Source of the DNA: Endomychus coccineus
Lineage: Eukaryota; Arthropoda; Insecta; Coleoptera; Endomychidae
DNA: 64,000 nucleotides
NCBI GenBank assembly: GCA_958510875.1
Contig: OY294071.1
Span: 35,432,581-35,496,580, forward strand
Direction of reading: 5' to 3'
The notes under the pieces are model-generated. The model was not told where the DNA came from. It was given only the letters and a program-made list of their open reading frames with translations, and did no database searches. Both the position numbers and the translations under genes were made by a program. Below are positions 48,201 to 59,605 of the stretch, piece after piece. Every line of letters starts with the position of its first letter. Position 1 is the first letter of the stretch.

Positions 48201-51200
48201 CCTTTAATGATCCAATGACGTCATCACAGTTTATTATAGTAGTATTATAGTAATAATAGTAGTGTAATAGTAATAATATATATTGTCTGCGCAGGTGTTT
48301 TCATTTTTGAAAGCAATATTCAAGGGCACATCTGAAAAAATCTTCTTTAACTTTTCTGAAACGTCAGATATGCTTGGGATTTTTTGGAAAAATTTGTTTT
48401 CTTTTGGTAGTTCAATATTATTGGTTTTTCATTTAAAAGGGGTTTATTAATTTTGTTGTAATTGTTTTTCAAAAGATATATTTTGATTGTTTCAAGATTG
48501 TTTGGTGGAAAGATTGGTGTGATAATTGTAGACCTCTGTATTTGAGGTTTAAAATAATGTAGTTTTTTGAGTAAACGAGTGTTGTATATCTGAGAGATGA
48601 AAACACCGTTAAAAAGTATTTCACCAACTTAAAATCAAAACCACCAAAAGAACTAGAGAGTAGCATAATAGACAAAATATCATGTGGAGAATGTAACAAA
48701 GTGTATATTGGACAAACAGCACGATATCTAAAAACTAGAATATCAGAGCATGAACGTAGCATAGCACCCGAAAACCTCATAAAAATTTTAAATAAAACAG
48801 GTCTTGCAGAACATTGAGACAAAAATTTACACAAATTTCATTTGGAAAATACTGAAATTGTAGGAAAACAACGCAACTATGAAAAAGAAGTATACAAGAG
48901 ATGATAAAATATAAAAACAGATACCCATTTTTAACTAATACATACTCTTTTTTAATAAGTCATTTAATATCAAAATAGCAACAAATCTAGTACGCCTATG
49001 GTCACACATACGTTAACACACGAATAAACCAATAAAGAAGAAAATCCTTTCAATCTCCTTGTGATTACTTCATTCAAATACAAACTATCTTTCCGAAATA
49101 GACAAAAATATTAATTTCTCAATAGTGAATACAAATATAAGGAATTCAAGTATATTTGTAAAAGTCCTTACTTATTTACATGTTATCACGACAAAAAACC
49201 CATTGATCCTGTAAGTAACCTGTTTGTGTTTTCTTTAGTAACTGTTTTATAATTTTTATCCATTTTAATAAGTGTCAGTGCCACCCTTTTTCATTAAAAC
49301 TAGTAGTAATCACAGTCTTTATTGTAGTGCCCTGAGGATGATTTTATAAAAGTCAAAACGTCGGCAACAGAGCTTGAATGGTTTTAGTTATTTGACCTCT
49401 CCCCAACCAACTCTAAATCTTCATAATCTGATTAATTGTTCCAACACAAATACATTTCTGCAATTTGAGCAATAATTATTGAAATCTGTCCTAGGGTGCT
49501 GCTATATTACATATGCTGGGAAATTTTCTTCAACAAGAAACTCTACAAAATGGCCTTAACGACTACTTAAATACTTATAAATTTAGTAATGCTGAGACTA
49601 AAGATTTTTGGAATATATTCAGTAAGAACACCAATCAAACTTTAGAAGTGAAGGTAACGCCGAATTACGAAACGCTGATATTTTTGATAACTGAGTTTTT
49701 GTTACTTCTAGAATATCATGGATACATGGACACAACAGATGGGATTTCCGTTGATTACTTTGGTTCGTGAAGGTATCGAGATGGTAGCCATACAAGAGAG
49801 ATTTTTATTATCAACTGATAGTATGAATAATTCAGTTAGGCTGCTGCCTAAATCTAAATACGATTATAAGTGGTACGTTCCCTTCACGTTCATCACAAAC
49901 AATGACACCGAAACGAGTACCCTCATATGGATGAATATGACAGATGGTGAGTTCTAGTTTTACCATTGCCAGCTTGGTTCATGTTTTGCCTCTTTTTGTT
50001 GCAGTTCGGTTTGAACTTGGCCCTGATATAAAATGGATTAAAGCAAATGTCAACCAATCTGGATTCTACAGAGTTATGTATGATGATGCTATGTGGCGAA
50101 CCCTAATACTATTACTGCGAAACAATCATACTGCTCTCAATCCCACAGACAGAGCTAACTTAATCGATGATTCTTTCACTTTATGCCGGTAAGTGAAGGT
50201 TGCAAACTATTGGAGATAAACTCATATTGGTTCTTTTTAGGGCTGGATTGGTAAATGCGAGCATACCGTTGGAATTGGCACTATATTTATCAAAAGAAAG
50301 AGATTATGTCCCATGGGCTACAGCCATCGAACATTTCCAGTCTTGGAGTAGGCGATTATCAGAATCTTTGGCCTATAAACTTTTTCTGCAATTTATGAGG
50401 AAACTTCTAAATCCGATAGTTAATTACGTTGGTTGGAAAAATAAAGGCTCTCATCTGGATAAGTAAGTATATCGAGCGCTCATGCAATCTGCAACGCAGG
50501 CGCATGACGCCGTTATCATGCTTTCTATGAATTATCTTTCAGGTTAATGCGAGCAGACATCTTATCCACAGCAATCTTATGCGAGTTAAATGATACAGTG
50601 TCGAAGTCTAAAGCTCAATTTCAAAAATGGATGTTGCATAATGAATCTATAGATCCAGATTTCAAGGAAGTAGTTTACTCTGCTGGAGTTAAATATGGAG
50701 GATTGGCTGAATGGCAACACTGTTGGAACATATACAATACTACGAAAATACCAAGTGAAAGAAGGTTGCTACTGAAAGCACTGGGTGTAGCTTCAGATCC
50801 TTGGTTATTGCAGAGGTAACACATATTCTCGATTATCAAGCTTAACGAATTGTATTTATTTGGTCCATATCCATGAGTCGGGTGTTTTGTTTTATTACGT
50901 GTATATCATAATTGTAGGTATTTATTGGAAACATTGGATAGAACGATGGTGAAACCACAAGACGTGAAAATAGTTCTTGCCGTAGTGGCTGCGAATCCCG
51001 AAGGTCGGTTGTTAGCGTGGAGACACTTGAAAGCGTATTGGCCTACAATGCATTCGTTATTTGGAAATGCCACCTTCATGATGGGTGGTCTCATATCAGC
51101 AGTAACAGCTCATTTATCAACCCCTTATGATTATTACGAAGTAAGTGAAATTATATTCAATTTAATTTTAGAATTCATAGATGAACAAATGAACTAAATC

Positions 51201-52962
51201 TTTTATCAAAATTCTCTTCTTGCCAAATTGCATTAGTTGTTGGTTTAATAACAACAGCCAATCAGCCTTACCGATGGAATCAGTAACCATGGACATACGG
51301 GAGTAAAGGTATCTGAAAAACGCCCAGCCAAAGGTATAACAACACCTCTGGGCAAACGGCTACTATTTTACAAACGGAAATACTGGCTATAATGCGCTGC
51401 GCTCAAACGATGCTTGAAGAAAGAACTCAAAGCTACCCCATCATAGGCACGGGCAACAAAGCAGCTATCGCTGAGCTGGACAGCATGGAAACAATATCAA
51501 CGATAATATGGGATTGTGTACATATTGAACAACCCAAAGGGACCCCTAATAACTCTGGAACCAGCATTGGGCATCTCGATGAGCAACATCAAAGAGACGA
51601 TCAACTGCTGGGTCAGATCACAATACTCGAAAGAGTGGCAACAAGTGAACGATTGTAGACAGCCCAAGCACTGAGCGGACCAAACGTTAGAGGAGAGGTT
51701 TCAGCAAGTGAAGAAGACAGTTGCGAAACACTGATTCCCCAAAACCCCGCTTGGTGATAACGGCTTCGGTTTAGGTATAAAAGAACCTCACCGATTCCCC
51801 CTTTATTAATAATAATGATGATGATTTTGTACAAATATTGTACCAAAAGTGCAAGCGCGGTACTAAATGTACAATTTACGATTGTACAGCTGGAATCAAA
51901 ATATGAAGATTACAATACTGGGATGCGTTAAATGAGGGATTTTATGTGTATACCAAGAAGATCAAACTCCTATGGAAGGAGTAAGTAGAATAAAAAAAAT
52001 ACTGTTAAAGTACTGAGGACCTTTCGGCTACCAAGTTTACTCTGATGATGGCTACTTGGTAGCCGAAAGGTCTGCAGTACTTCAACAGTATTTTTAGTGG
52101 ATAAGGGTGATTATTTCTTATTTATAGTGATATACCGTATAATACAAGCATCGCCCATTTGCATCTATATTCTGACGCATCACATATAGGAAGTTTGGTC
52201 TAGTCGTCTTGGTGTATACACATTTGACGTTTCATACCTCTCATCATGGGAAGTAGGTTCGGATTACTTATTTTTATTCTACGCTACATTTATGATTCAG
52301 AAAAAATATGGGAAACGTCGCTGTAACAAATCCTAGAGTTTGATTTGGATTAGTTAAGTGGGATAACTGTTTTATTTATGGGCATGAAAAAAATTACTTA
52401 TCACTTTTATTGTGAAGGTATTAAATGATAACATTAGATGACAAAAATGAAGTTTAATCTGGTTCATTTATCAATCCAAATGAGGACAATCAAAGCCATG
52501 TCTAGTTGCGACTGTTATTTTTATAGTCTGGTATCGTGTACCACCGAGAGCATAATCTAAATCTAATTATAATAATCTGATCTAAGTTCTAATCAAGTCC
52601 AATGTCAAATCGTCGCGCGAATGTGATGAATAACCAATATAATTTTAGTACTACTAATTTCCGAAAGCATTATCGATTTTTATATATTTCCAATATTAAC
52701 TAAATCGATTTTCATATCTAGATTATTCCCATCACTAATTGGGATCACCTTCAGTTGGTTGGATCTAATAGTTTTGGATATTAGAAGTTGTTGGCTAATT
52801 CGGACAAATAATTTTCAGGTATCCACGTATTTTAACGGAATGAATGTGGGGTCAGCGACAAGAGCTCTGGAACAAAGCTTGGAAACAATAAAACTGAACA
52901 TTAATTGGGTCGCTCAAAATGAAGCTGACATTTATAACTGGTTACGCAATTATGTTAAATAG
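41963..52962 (+). CDS. M1-family membrane aminopeptidase
   Basis: Fourteen coding exons: 41963-42245, 42296-42484, 43713-43998, 45404-45584, 45633-45858, 47015-47169, 47228-47476, 49495-49653, 49712-49946, 50005-50188, 50241-50462, 50543-50815, 50918-51140, 52819-52962. They total 3009 bases (1002 residues plus stop), with GT..AG borders and consistent phases throughout. A type II membrane anchor lies at residues 69-89. The peptidase domain has GAMEN at 399-403 (binds the substrate N-terminus), the zinc motif HELAH at 435-439 with Glu458 exactly 18 residues on, and a likely transition-state Tyr521 (DTISYSKGA). The C-terminal half is the helical ERAP1_C-type domain. It would remove N-terminal residues from peptides outside the cell. 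Glutamyl-aminopeptidase and aminopeptidase-N types cannot be separated here. Confidence 0.92.
43191..43560 (-). pseudogene. P-element-like (THAP9-type) transposase relic in aminopeptidase intron 2
   Basis: Minus-strand translation gives [10 protein letters not shown], a stop, then [44 protein letters not shown]. The LNWLDxW and [14 protein letters not shown] blocks with the spacing seen here are characteristic of THAP9/P-element transposases. Only this C-terminal part remains and it has at least one stop. Confidence 0.5.
44067..44140. mobile_element. Possible mariner-type terminus, solo
   Basis: TATACAGGGCGTTTCAACCA resembles the CAGGG(T/C)G start of the mariner-like elements at 29.5 and 36.0 kb and follows a TA. 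No inverted partner was found. Confidence 0.25.
44860..45260 (+). mobile_element. LINE 3' end with His/Cys knuckle, in aminopeptidase intron 3
   Basis: Contains the DNA for [25 protein letters not shown], [16 protein letters not shown] and [20 protein letters not shown] sequence, then an end similar to 63.1-63.3 kb (ACCTCGGCAGCGTGTACATGCC). Same family as 24.4 and 62.6 kb, heavily decayed. Confidence 0.55.
45960..46940 (-). mobile_element. LINE fragments in aminopeptidase intron 5
   Basis: The 3' end (TTTGACTACATGAAAGGAAAACC) and C-terminal coding remnants occupy 45960-46580. Then 46590-46940 on the minus strand codes an earlier part of the reverse transcriptase: [12 protein letters not shown], a stop, then [23 protein letters not shown]. 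Middle parts are missing, so this is an internally deleted copy or two abutting ones. Antisense to the host gene. Confidence 0.6.
47015..47476 (+). CDS. Aminopeptidase exons 6-7: catalytic centre
   Basis: Exon 6 (47015-47169) codes [17 protein letters not shown] and ends inside the zinc site at AHELAHQ. Exon 7 (47228-47476) continues [20 protein letters not shown], giving the third zinc ligand Glu. The 58-base intron splits the zinc motif. All catalytic residues are present, so the enzyme should be active. Confidence 0.92.
47560..48090 (-). mobile_element. LINE fragments in aminopeptidase intron 7
   Basis: At 47780-47960 the minus strand reads [35 protein letters not shown], the fingers/palm start of a LINE reverse transcriptase. 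At 47975-48090 lies the 3' end signature of the family (TTTGACTACACGAGAGCGAAACC, TGGTTGAATGTTGGGAGAGG). Non-functional. Confidence 0.6.
48550..49420 (+). mobile_element. Second Penelope-like element relic
   Basis: Plus-strand translation from about 48655 gives [33 protein letters not shown], the GIY-YIG endonuclease core, then a stop inside [20 protein letters not shown]. The 3' repeat contains CTGAGGA, a hairpin and AAAACGTC at 49332-49362, followed by a CTTGAATGG...CCTCTCCC end. The sequence differs from the 1.1-kb pair, so it is another family. It lies in aminopeptidase intron 7, sense to the gene. Confidence 0.7.
49332..49362 (+). ncRNA. Decayed hammerhead-like motif of the second Penelope relic
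   Basis: CTGAGGA fits CUGANGA; the hairpin GATTTT/AAAGTC follows. The second core reads AAAACGTC, where GAAACGTC would be expected, so a core G has been lost. Confidence 0.4.
51225..51830 (+). mobile_element. LINE RNase H fragment in aminopeptidase intron 13
   Basis: Plus frames give [17 protein letters not shown], the start of an RNase H domain, then [20 protein letters not shown] with the region of its second acidic residue, and in another frame [18 protein letters not shown]. The element ends in TTTATTAATAATAATGATGATGAT. A microsatellite-like tail of this sort is common in I-type LINEs. Frames are broken. Confidence 0.55.
51983..52130. mobile_element. Short foldback repeat with hammerhead-like core, copy 2
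   Basis: TACTGTTAAAGTACTGAGGACCTTTCGGCTACCAAG pairs with CTTGGTAGCCGAAAGGTCTGCAGTACTTCAACAGTA. The central part has CTGATGA (52042-52048), a perfect six-pair stem GGCTAC/GTAGCC and GAAAGGTC. The right end is GTGGATAAGGGTGATTATTTCTTATTTATAG, as in the copy at 8484-8660. It lies in the last aminopeptidase intron. Confidence 0.7.
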
Positions 52963-53563
52963 ATTTAAAAGGCTTTTAGAATTTGTGATGTATTTTACTT
53001 AATTTATATATTTATATATTTTTGTGATCTCTTAATATTTCCGTATATTTTTATATACATATAATGAGCGTGCTATTTTCAGTATAACATAATTGATCAA
53101 TGTCGATGTCAATGTAACAGCGGAAAAATGCACAACATTGCCATACAAAAAATAATCAGCTAAAGTATACTTCACTATTTATTTGTACATGGACCCTAAA
53201 TTACTTCAAATATTTCACCTGGAACTGAACTTGTTGGAGTTGCGTTTGCAATCAATCTCCGATTTATTAAATATTGTTGAAATGTCTTACTTACTATTTC
53301 GTTTTAGTTTTCACTTCTGCTCTTAATGAAAGTAAAAAATGTGTTAGTTTTTGCTAAATACTTGTGCTTTGTTCCGCTTTTGAGATATTATTTCTATATA
53401 TTAGAAACCTCATAATTATATAGAATATCGTATTCTACATATGGTCTTACCTCTTATTTTCAGAACATTCCAAATATTTACAATATATTTATACTTTATA
53501 TTCAACATTTTATAACAGCTGTATTTTTATTATAGGTAAATCAACATATTATGTGAATGTGGT

Positions 53564-53569
53564 AATAAA
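53564..53569 (+). terminator. Polyadenylation signal of the aminopeptidase gene
   Basis: AATAAA about 600 bases after the stop, followed within 25 bases by a GTGTTTTATTTT stretch that fits a downstream element. Confidence 0.5.
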
Positions 53570-53879
53570 ATTATTTCCATTCTGTAAAAATGTGTTTTAT
53601 TTTAACACCTATTCCATCCCATACTCGCACACTGATTTAATCCTTAAAAAATAGAGAGATATTTAAGACACGAGGTGTTTCTAACTTCATACGAACAAAA
53701 GGTTGAAAATTGCTTCCTAGGCGACCTTCAGCCCTCTAAAGAATGATCAACATAGTACATACAGTATAGTACTAATAATGCCTGACGAACATCTAACATC
53801 AGTAGCTAACATAGGTTCTTTTTTATGTGCAACGCCTTTGTAAGGGTTCAGTTGGATAGTGCGTGGTAACCTTTAGGTG

Positions 53880-54125
53880 AGGTGTATAGGCACCTTTAGG
53901 TTGTCACTTTGACGTTTGACATACGTCACTTTAACATTTGTAGGTTATTTAAAGATGAGTACGCACTCACTGAATAATTTACTATCTACACTTTTATTCT
54001 ATGGTTAAAGAGAGTAGTAGCTATTCATTAGAATCGAGTCAAATCTTAGTCGAAGGTGTAGTTCTAAAGTACTCTCTTGAATTTGTGACGTACGTCACTT
54101 TGCCAATTGTAGGTTATATAATTCA
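53880..54125. repeat. Two short direct repeats around GACGTACGTC-like sequence
   Basis: CATACGTCACTTTAACATTTGTAGGTTAT (about 53921-53948) and CGTACGTCACTTTGCCAATTGTAGGTTAT (about 54090-54118) are similar. No coding role seen. Confidence 0.35.
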
Positions 54126-54249
54126 ATCAATGAAGCTTCAAGTATTGCAAAAGAAAATGCTTATAAAATATTGCATCTCTACTTTTTCAAACCTAAAATG
54201 TCATTGAATCATTGATCTTCGTACAAAAGAGTACGTTGTCAGCGGCTCA

Positions 54250-54900
54250 AAATCATATTTGTCTTATTATTTTGAATAACGTCTGTAAGTCTGAAACTGT
54301 CCAGAGTTCAAGCTGCTGCAAGTCAAACATCCGTAACCTTTCTGGATAAGGGCCATAATCAGGCAGGTTCACTCTGAAAAACAGATAACGAGTAAATCTT
54401 CTTTGTGTCGATTCCAACCGCTGAATGTATGTTATGTACGACGGAGACCATACACACCATAGATAACTCTACTACCGGTAGTAGAGTTATCTATGATACA
54501 CACTCCAAATGAGATCGTACATAGGCAAAGTAAAGTTTTTTGAAGCTATCCACTGTTTTAAAGTGTTTACCAACTCGGAAAATAAACTCCATCATTGTAT
54601 GCCTTTCTGAGTATGTGCTCCACGTGCAGCTTAAAATTTAGTTTACGAGTCGAATGTCACTCCAAGGTCCTTCATACTTTCTACTCTTTTGAATGGTTTA
54701 TTATTCAATATGTATGATGTAGTTGAGTAATTTATGATATTTCTTGTGAATGAAATTGTACAGCATTTATCACAGTTTAGAAAGAGTTTATTCAGTCGGG
54801 TCCATTCTAGAAGCTTATCAAGGTCATTCTGTAACAAATCACTGTCCGCCATCGATGAAATATTTCTGAATATTTTTGTCAGTCGTTAGCATATAGAAGA
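54250..54900 (-). mobile_element. LINE reverse-transcriptase fragment with a palindromic insertion
   Basis: The minus strand codes LQNDLDKLLEWTRLNKLFLN, the palm/thumb region after the YADD box, then KRVESMKDLGVTFDS. In other frames follow VWSPSYITYIQRLESTQRRF TRYLFFRVNLPDYGPYPERL. The reading is interrupted by the palindrome at 54458-54495. Family unlike the 12.9-kb LINE. Confidence 0.65.
54450..54503. mobile_element. 38-bp perfect palindrome with 8-bp target duplication
   Basis: CATAGATAACTCTACTAC and its exact inverse meet at CCGG, filling 54458-54495. ATACACAC stands directly on both sides (54450-54457 and 54496-54503). Removing the palindrome and one ATACACAC restores the LINE reading ECVWSPSY, so this is a clean insertion. 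An 8-bp duplication is typical of hAT-type transposition. Confidence 0.85.
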
Positions 54901-54999
54901 CTGTCTGAACTGAATACTGATCATACTCCCGTTATTCTTATCATAGATAACCACAAACGTAACGTTTCGCTAAAGATTATTGAACTGGTCAAAAGGAAT

Positions 55000-56510
55000 T
55001 AAGTGAAGCTGAAGGCTGTTGACGCTGTATTCTATGAATTTCAGTAGCCTAATGTAGGGGCTACTTCTGATTTCCTCGGGTGTAGTTTTATCGTCTCCGA
55101 GGTATGTCCGACGACCAACCGCGTATGCCGTGCACTAACACAGCACATGCATAGGTGTCTCATCTTCCACGAGGCAACCCCTGCAAGTGGGCTGATCTAC
55201 CAGACCCATCGTGTAGAGGTGTTTGTTGCATGGGGCGTGTCCGGTTAGAAATGCAACAAGATTCCTTATTTCTTGTCTGCTGAACGTCAGCAGATATTTC
55301 ACTCGTCGCTGCTGGAGATCTCCCATCGGTCGCTTGGAGTGCGACGTACGGGGCAGTTCCCTCCAGTAGGCATGGTGCTCTATCTCGAGCCATTTTTGGA
55401 TTACAGATTTCGTTGTGGCATGAGAAATGCCACAGGTTGGCTCTGGTCCAATCAGTTTCAGTCCCTTCTCGTTTGGTTTCTTCAGACTCCCAAACGAGTT
55501 TTACTCTATTGGGGTTCATTATTAGTGCCGTTAGTTCTTTGACGTAATCAAGTACACATTGTGAGGTGATTGTGTATGACTCCAGTGCCTTGAGCACTGT
55601 CTCCCTCATAATTTGAGCACATGTTGTAATTGCAACTATTTTAGCTTGGAATTCAGTCGCAAAAGTTCCTAGGTTCAAAGAAATTCTTTCCCCTTGGTCC
55701 ATTTTCTCGACTATTCTAGCACCCGTACTTTTTTCCGTCTTGGTGCCTTCGATAAGCCATATGGAATCCCCTGGTATCATATGAGGACTGCCCCCAGCGT
55801 TCTCCCGCCCATTCAAGGTTTGAATCATGAAAGGCACGGAAGTGCTGTGAACCTTGATCCTATCGGATCTCATCCCCAATGACCCAGGTGATCCAAGCAA
55901 TGCTTCGGCCTTTTTGGTCAGCCTTTCTTATGGCCTCTGTCTGAACGGCTAGGTGCAGTGGCTCCAACCCCAACAGCTTCTCCATCGCAGCCGTTGGGGC
56001 GGTCGACATTGCACCTGTTATTCCTAAGCATGCTACATTCTGAACTCTGTTCAGTGAATGCTGGGATGCTTTGGTTTTTGGCCACCACACTATTGCGGCG
56101 TATGTTACAATGGGTCTCACTATGGTTGTGTACACCCAGTGCACCATCCGTGGAGTGAGTCCAGGTTCTCCCGACTGTACTACGACAGGTCCACAGGGCC
56201 CTTATTGCTTCATTAAGTGGTTTTCTCCAGATGCTCCCCAAAGGTCAACCTTTTATCTAGGCTTACCCCAAGGTACTTGACCGTGTCCGTCATCTGTATA
56301 TTTTTTCCATACAAAACTAAGTCTTGTATGTTTCCAATGTCCTTTCTCTTTGTGAAGGGTACAATGGTTATTTTCGAAGGATTCACTTTGAGTCCTTCCT
56401 TGTTGCACCATTTTTCCAAGGTGTTTAGTGCGTGCTGCATCAGAGATGCTATTGTGCCCCCGATTTCTTTACGAGATATATTTCAGCTTCATGATCCTTG
56501 AATTTTTGGG
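55000..56510 (-). mobile_element. LINE with RT C-terminus, RNase H and His/Cys knuckle
   Basis: Reading 56500 towards 55130: HALNTLEKWCNKEGLKVNPS and VKYLGVSLDKRLTFGEHL (RT thumb), MVHWVYTTIVRPIVTYAAIV WWPKT, LLGLEPLHLAVQTEAIRKA, an RNase H domain (TFATEFQAKIVAITTCAQIM, with the acidic Glu of EFQAE changed to Lys), then LTGHAPCNKHLYTMGLVDQP TCRGCLVEDETPMHVLC. The order matches I/Jockey-type LINEs with RNase H. At least four frame breaks make it a pseudogene. Confidence 0.7.
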
Positions 56511-58149
56511 ATTGTGTATCAAAATTTCCTTCACCTCAATCCAATGATTTGAAATCAGGAAGGATATGTCAATTAAACAATTATGTATGGAAAAATCTTT
56601 TATTAACACAAATATAATGTAACATCGTACAGATGAAAACAAATTCTAGTATACATTTGAATTGGATATAAAGACAAGATCTTTGAAACAGGAACAAAAT
56701 CCCTACAAGTATAGTTTACAACAGCTGGTTTTCACTTACAGGCAGTGCCTGAAAGTAATGTAATGCAATAATCACTTTCACTTCGTTAACAAACAAATCA
56801 CCTAAGAAGAATTTCGTTCTATTCCACAGATACATGTAAAGAGCATCTTAATTCAGGCAGTTTGAAGTTATTCTTCAAACTTATGAGAGATCTCTCAATA
56901 AGAGAGATACCAACTATATCTTCAAACCTGCCTCAGACTAAAAAACCTCAACTTCCATCAAAGTTCCAATACAATCAAAATTACTGAACATTATATTACT
57001 TTTAGAACAATTTGCATTTAACACTGACAATTTATATGTAAAAAATAAATTATAAATCTTAATAATTACAGGATATAAGAATATAAAAGAGGAAAAATAT
57101 TAATTGAAAACAAAATTATAAACATCTAAAAACTACTCTATAATTTACTGCACGATTAAAATAAATAAATTCATTAGCAAAGATGGTTAAAACGAATCTG
57201 AATGTCATTGAGTAAAGTCAGGGACAAACAAGGAGCCCATCATTTGACTGAAAATTTTCGTTTGGTGGACGGCAACCAGGCAAGAAATTTAATATAATAA
57301 TTAGTTGAAGAATTAACTGTTTTGGACTCCTTGCTCAAACCCCAAGGACCGTCAATTCTTTATTTCTAAATTGGTCCAAATCTATGGATGTTTACATCGA
57401 TGTACTCTTTTAAAAAAAATCAATATACAAAAACTAAGTCTATACATTTATATAAATATGGAATTATTCTACACTGCACAATATATAAATATTTCATTAT
57501 AACTTACGCAGAACTTTTTTTACACATAACTACATTTTTTTACATATTCAATTTCTAGTTGCAGACTCAAAACTTTTCAACATAGAAATCACCAAAGTGC
57601 ATAATGGTTCCAGCTATACAGAACACAAAAATGTATGACATTAGAAACATCTATTCAAAATCTGTCATTTATCACTGCTAGACTAGACATTAATTGTGAT
57701 GAATTCATCACGTTGAGATTCTTAGAAACGAATCAGTCCATGTCATCACTTGGAAACTTAACAAGGCAATAATAGCAATAGCTGCAGTTTCCTATATACA
57801 CAAATTGTGACTCACAAGAATTCAACTCATGAAAATAATCATTTCATCTCCAATCCAAACAAATACATGTATTTATAATCAGAAATTGAACCAAATAACT
57901 GTAAAAACAGTTTATAATTGTCATTCACGGTGGGTGGACTACTAAATTTTTACGGAGAACTACTAAACATAGATATAAGTGATGATGCCTCATTTTATAA
58001 TATTTTGGGCTTGCAGTGTTGCTACTTCTATCAGTAATTTTTTTTTAAATTCTGTCTTAAATGTTATATTTGAATTCTCTATGTATTTCTGATTAACTTA
58101 TTAAACTGTTTTTGAGATATTGATTATTCCATATTATTTTAGTGGCAAA
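56511..58149. other. AT-rich non-coding region, possible 3' untranslated sequence
   Basis: No frames. A minus-strand AATAAA at 56599-56604 at the edge of a long AT-rich stretch would suit the end of a minus-strand transcript whose coding part lies beyond the window, but nothing else supports this. Confidence 0.25.
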
Positions 58150-59275
58150 ATATTACTTTGAAAACATCTTCATATCTTTTATTTTATAATTTTCAAAAGC
58201 TCAATCCCGGTCATAATTTACCAGTTCTGAGGCTAAATCTTAGATGAATTATTACAGGTTAATCGAAAAATAATAATTAGTTCTTTTTTTAATGGAATCC
58301 TGTATTTATTGCTTATTCAGAAAGCACTTTGAATTTGCTACTTCTCTATAAATAGTATTCGTATACCTAATATTTATTGACTTATGAGCGTTTATTTGAG
58401 AAAAAAAGTGAGTTTTAATTATATAGAAACAGATTACATAGAACATTTTTTATGTAGACCGTCTCATGTGGACACAGCCACGTATAGTTCGGGACATTAG
58501 AGATCGCTTAGCAGAAGAATGTGAGTCGAGTTCATATCTTAATCTCTGTCGAGCGGTAAACATACTTTCAACAACTTTGTTTGCTGAAATTATGTTTCAT
58601 TACGATCGCTACAATATATCCTGATACGCTACTATTACCTCTCCCTTGCAGCCAGTGCGGCTGACTCTCATGTCTAGCATAGTATACACTCCTCTACGCT
58701 CGGCTGTTTCTGCGTTCGCTCGGTGCTGCTGTGATTATATATAACAAGTACTGGAGTAGAAGGAGGAGCCTATTAGCGGTCATGGCATTTCGACCAAACA
58801 GACCTGTTAAGGTCTCCGGATAACGTTTTCTATCAATCAGGTCCCCCATAAAACACTCCATGTTAAAATAGTAATAAGCAGCAATTAATTTGATTTTTCG
58901 AGTCGACTATGGAAACAACTAGGTTATAAGAGTTTCTTTAATTTTTTTAGGTTAGAGGTGTCGATTCAATTTTTCAAGTAAGTTTTTGAAAAAGATACGC
59001 ACTGTAATTAATGATTTTAAAACAAATAAATTCATAAGCCGTTTGTTTTCTTCTACATTTTTAAAATGTTTACTTGAAAAATTTAATGAACACCTCAAAA
59101 CTAAAAAACTTTTATAACAGAATTATTTCCATAGCAGACTCGTAAATTCAAATTAATTGTTGCTTATTACTATTTTTTCTAAATAAATGCTCAAAGTCAA
59201 TAACTATTGAAGATTATACATAGAGAAGTATTATTGTATTATAAAGATATGAAGATTTTTCAAAGTAATGTTTAG
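58150..59275. mobile_element. Imperfect 1.1-kb palindrome with an interrupted left arm
   Basis: AATATTACTTTGAAAACATCTTCATATCTTT at 58150 pairs with the inverse at about 59240-59275. TATTGACTTATGAGCGTTTATTT (58376) pairs with 59180-59205, and AATAGTAATAAGCAGCAATTAAT (58868) pairs with about 59150-59175. The right arm is continuous, whereas 58411-58867 (about 455 bp) interrupts the left arm and is GC-richer. No frames. Confidence 0.55.
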
Positions 59276-59284
59276 TCAATAAAA

Positions 59285-59605
59285 AACAAAATTAAGAGAT
59301 CATTGACCCCTCCAGAACATCGTAGAAAGGTGGGAGATTTCTCCTTTTTCTATAGATATTTCCATGGTCGGTGTTCATCAGAAATTTCGTCTGTTGTTCC
59401 AATACGAGATTCCAGATAAGCGAACTGAACCAGCTCAAACTAGTCACAGCGAAGTTGTGGAACTTTTTCCCTATGCCTATAACCTTTAATCCCACAAGAA
59501 AATTCGAATGCTTATGTCCTCTCCCAACATTCCAACGCTGGTTCACACAATGTTTTTCAAACATTATTGATTTCCCTCTCCTGTAGTCAAAGTATAGACA
59601 ATAAT
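59285..59605 (+). mobile_element. LINE 3' fragment, opposite orientation
   Basis: Plus-strand reading shows KVGDFSFFYRYFHGRCSSEI, the conserved C-terminal block of the 12.9-kb family, then CCCAACATTCCAACGCTGGTTCACAC and CTCCTGTAGTCAAAGTATAGA at the 3' end. It is the only copy of the family in the plus direction. Confidence 0.65.
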
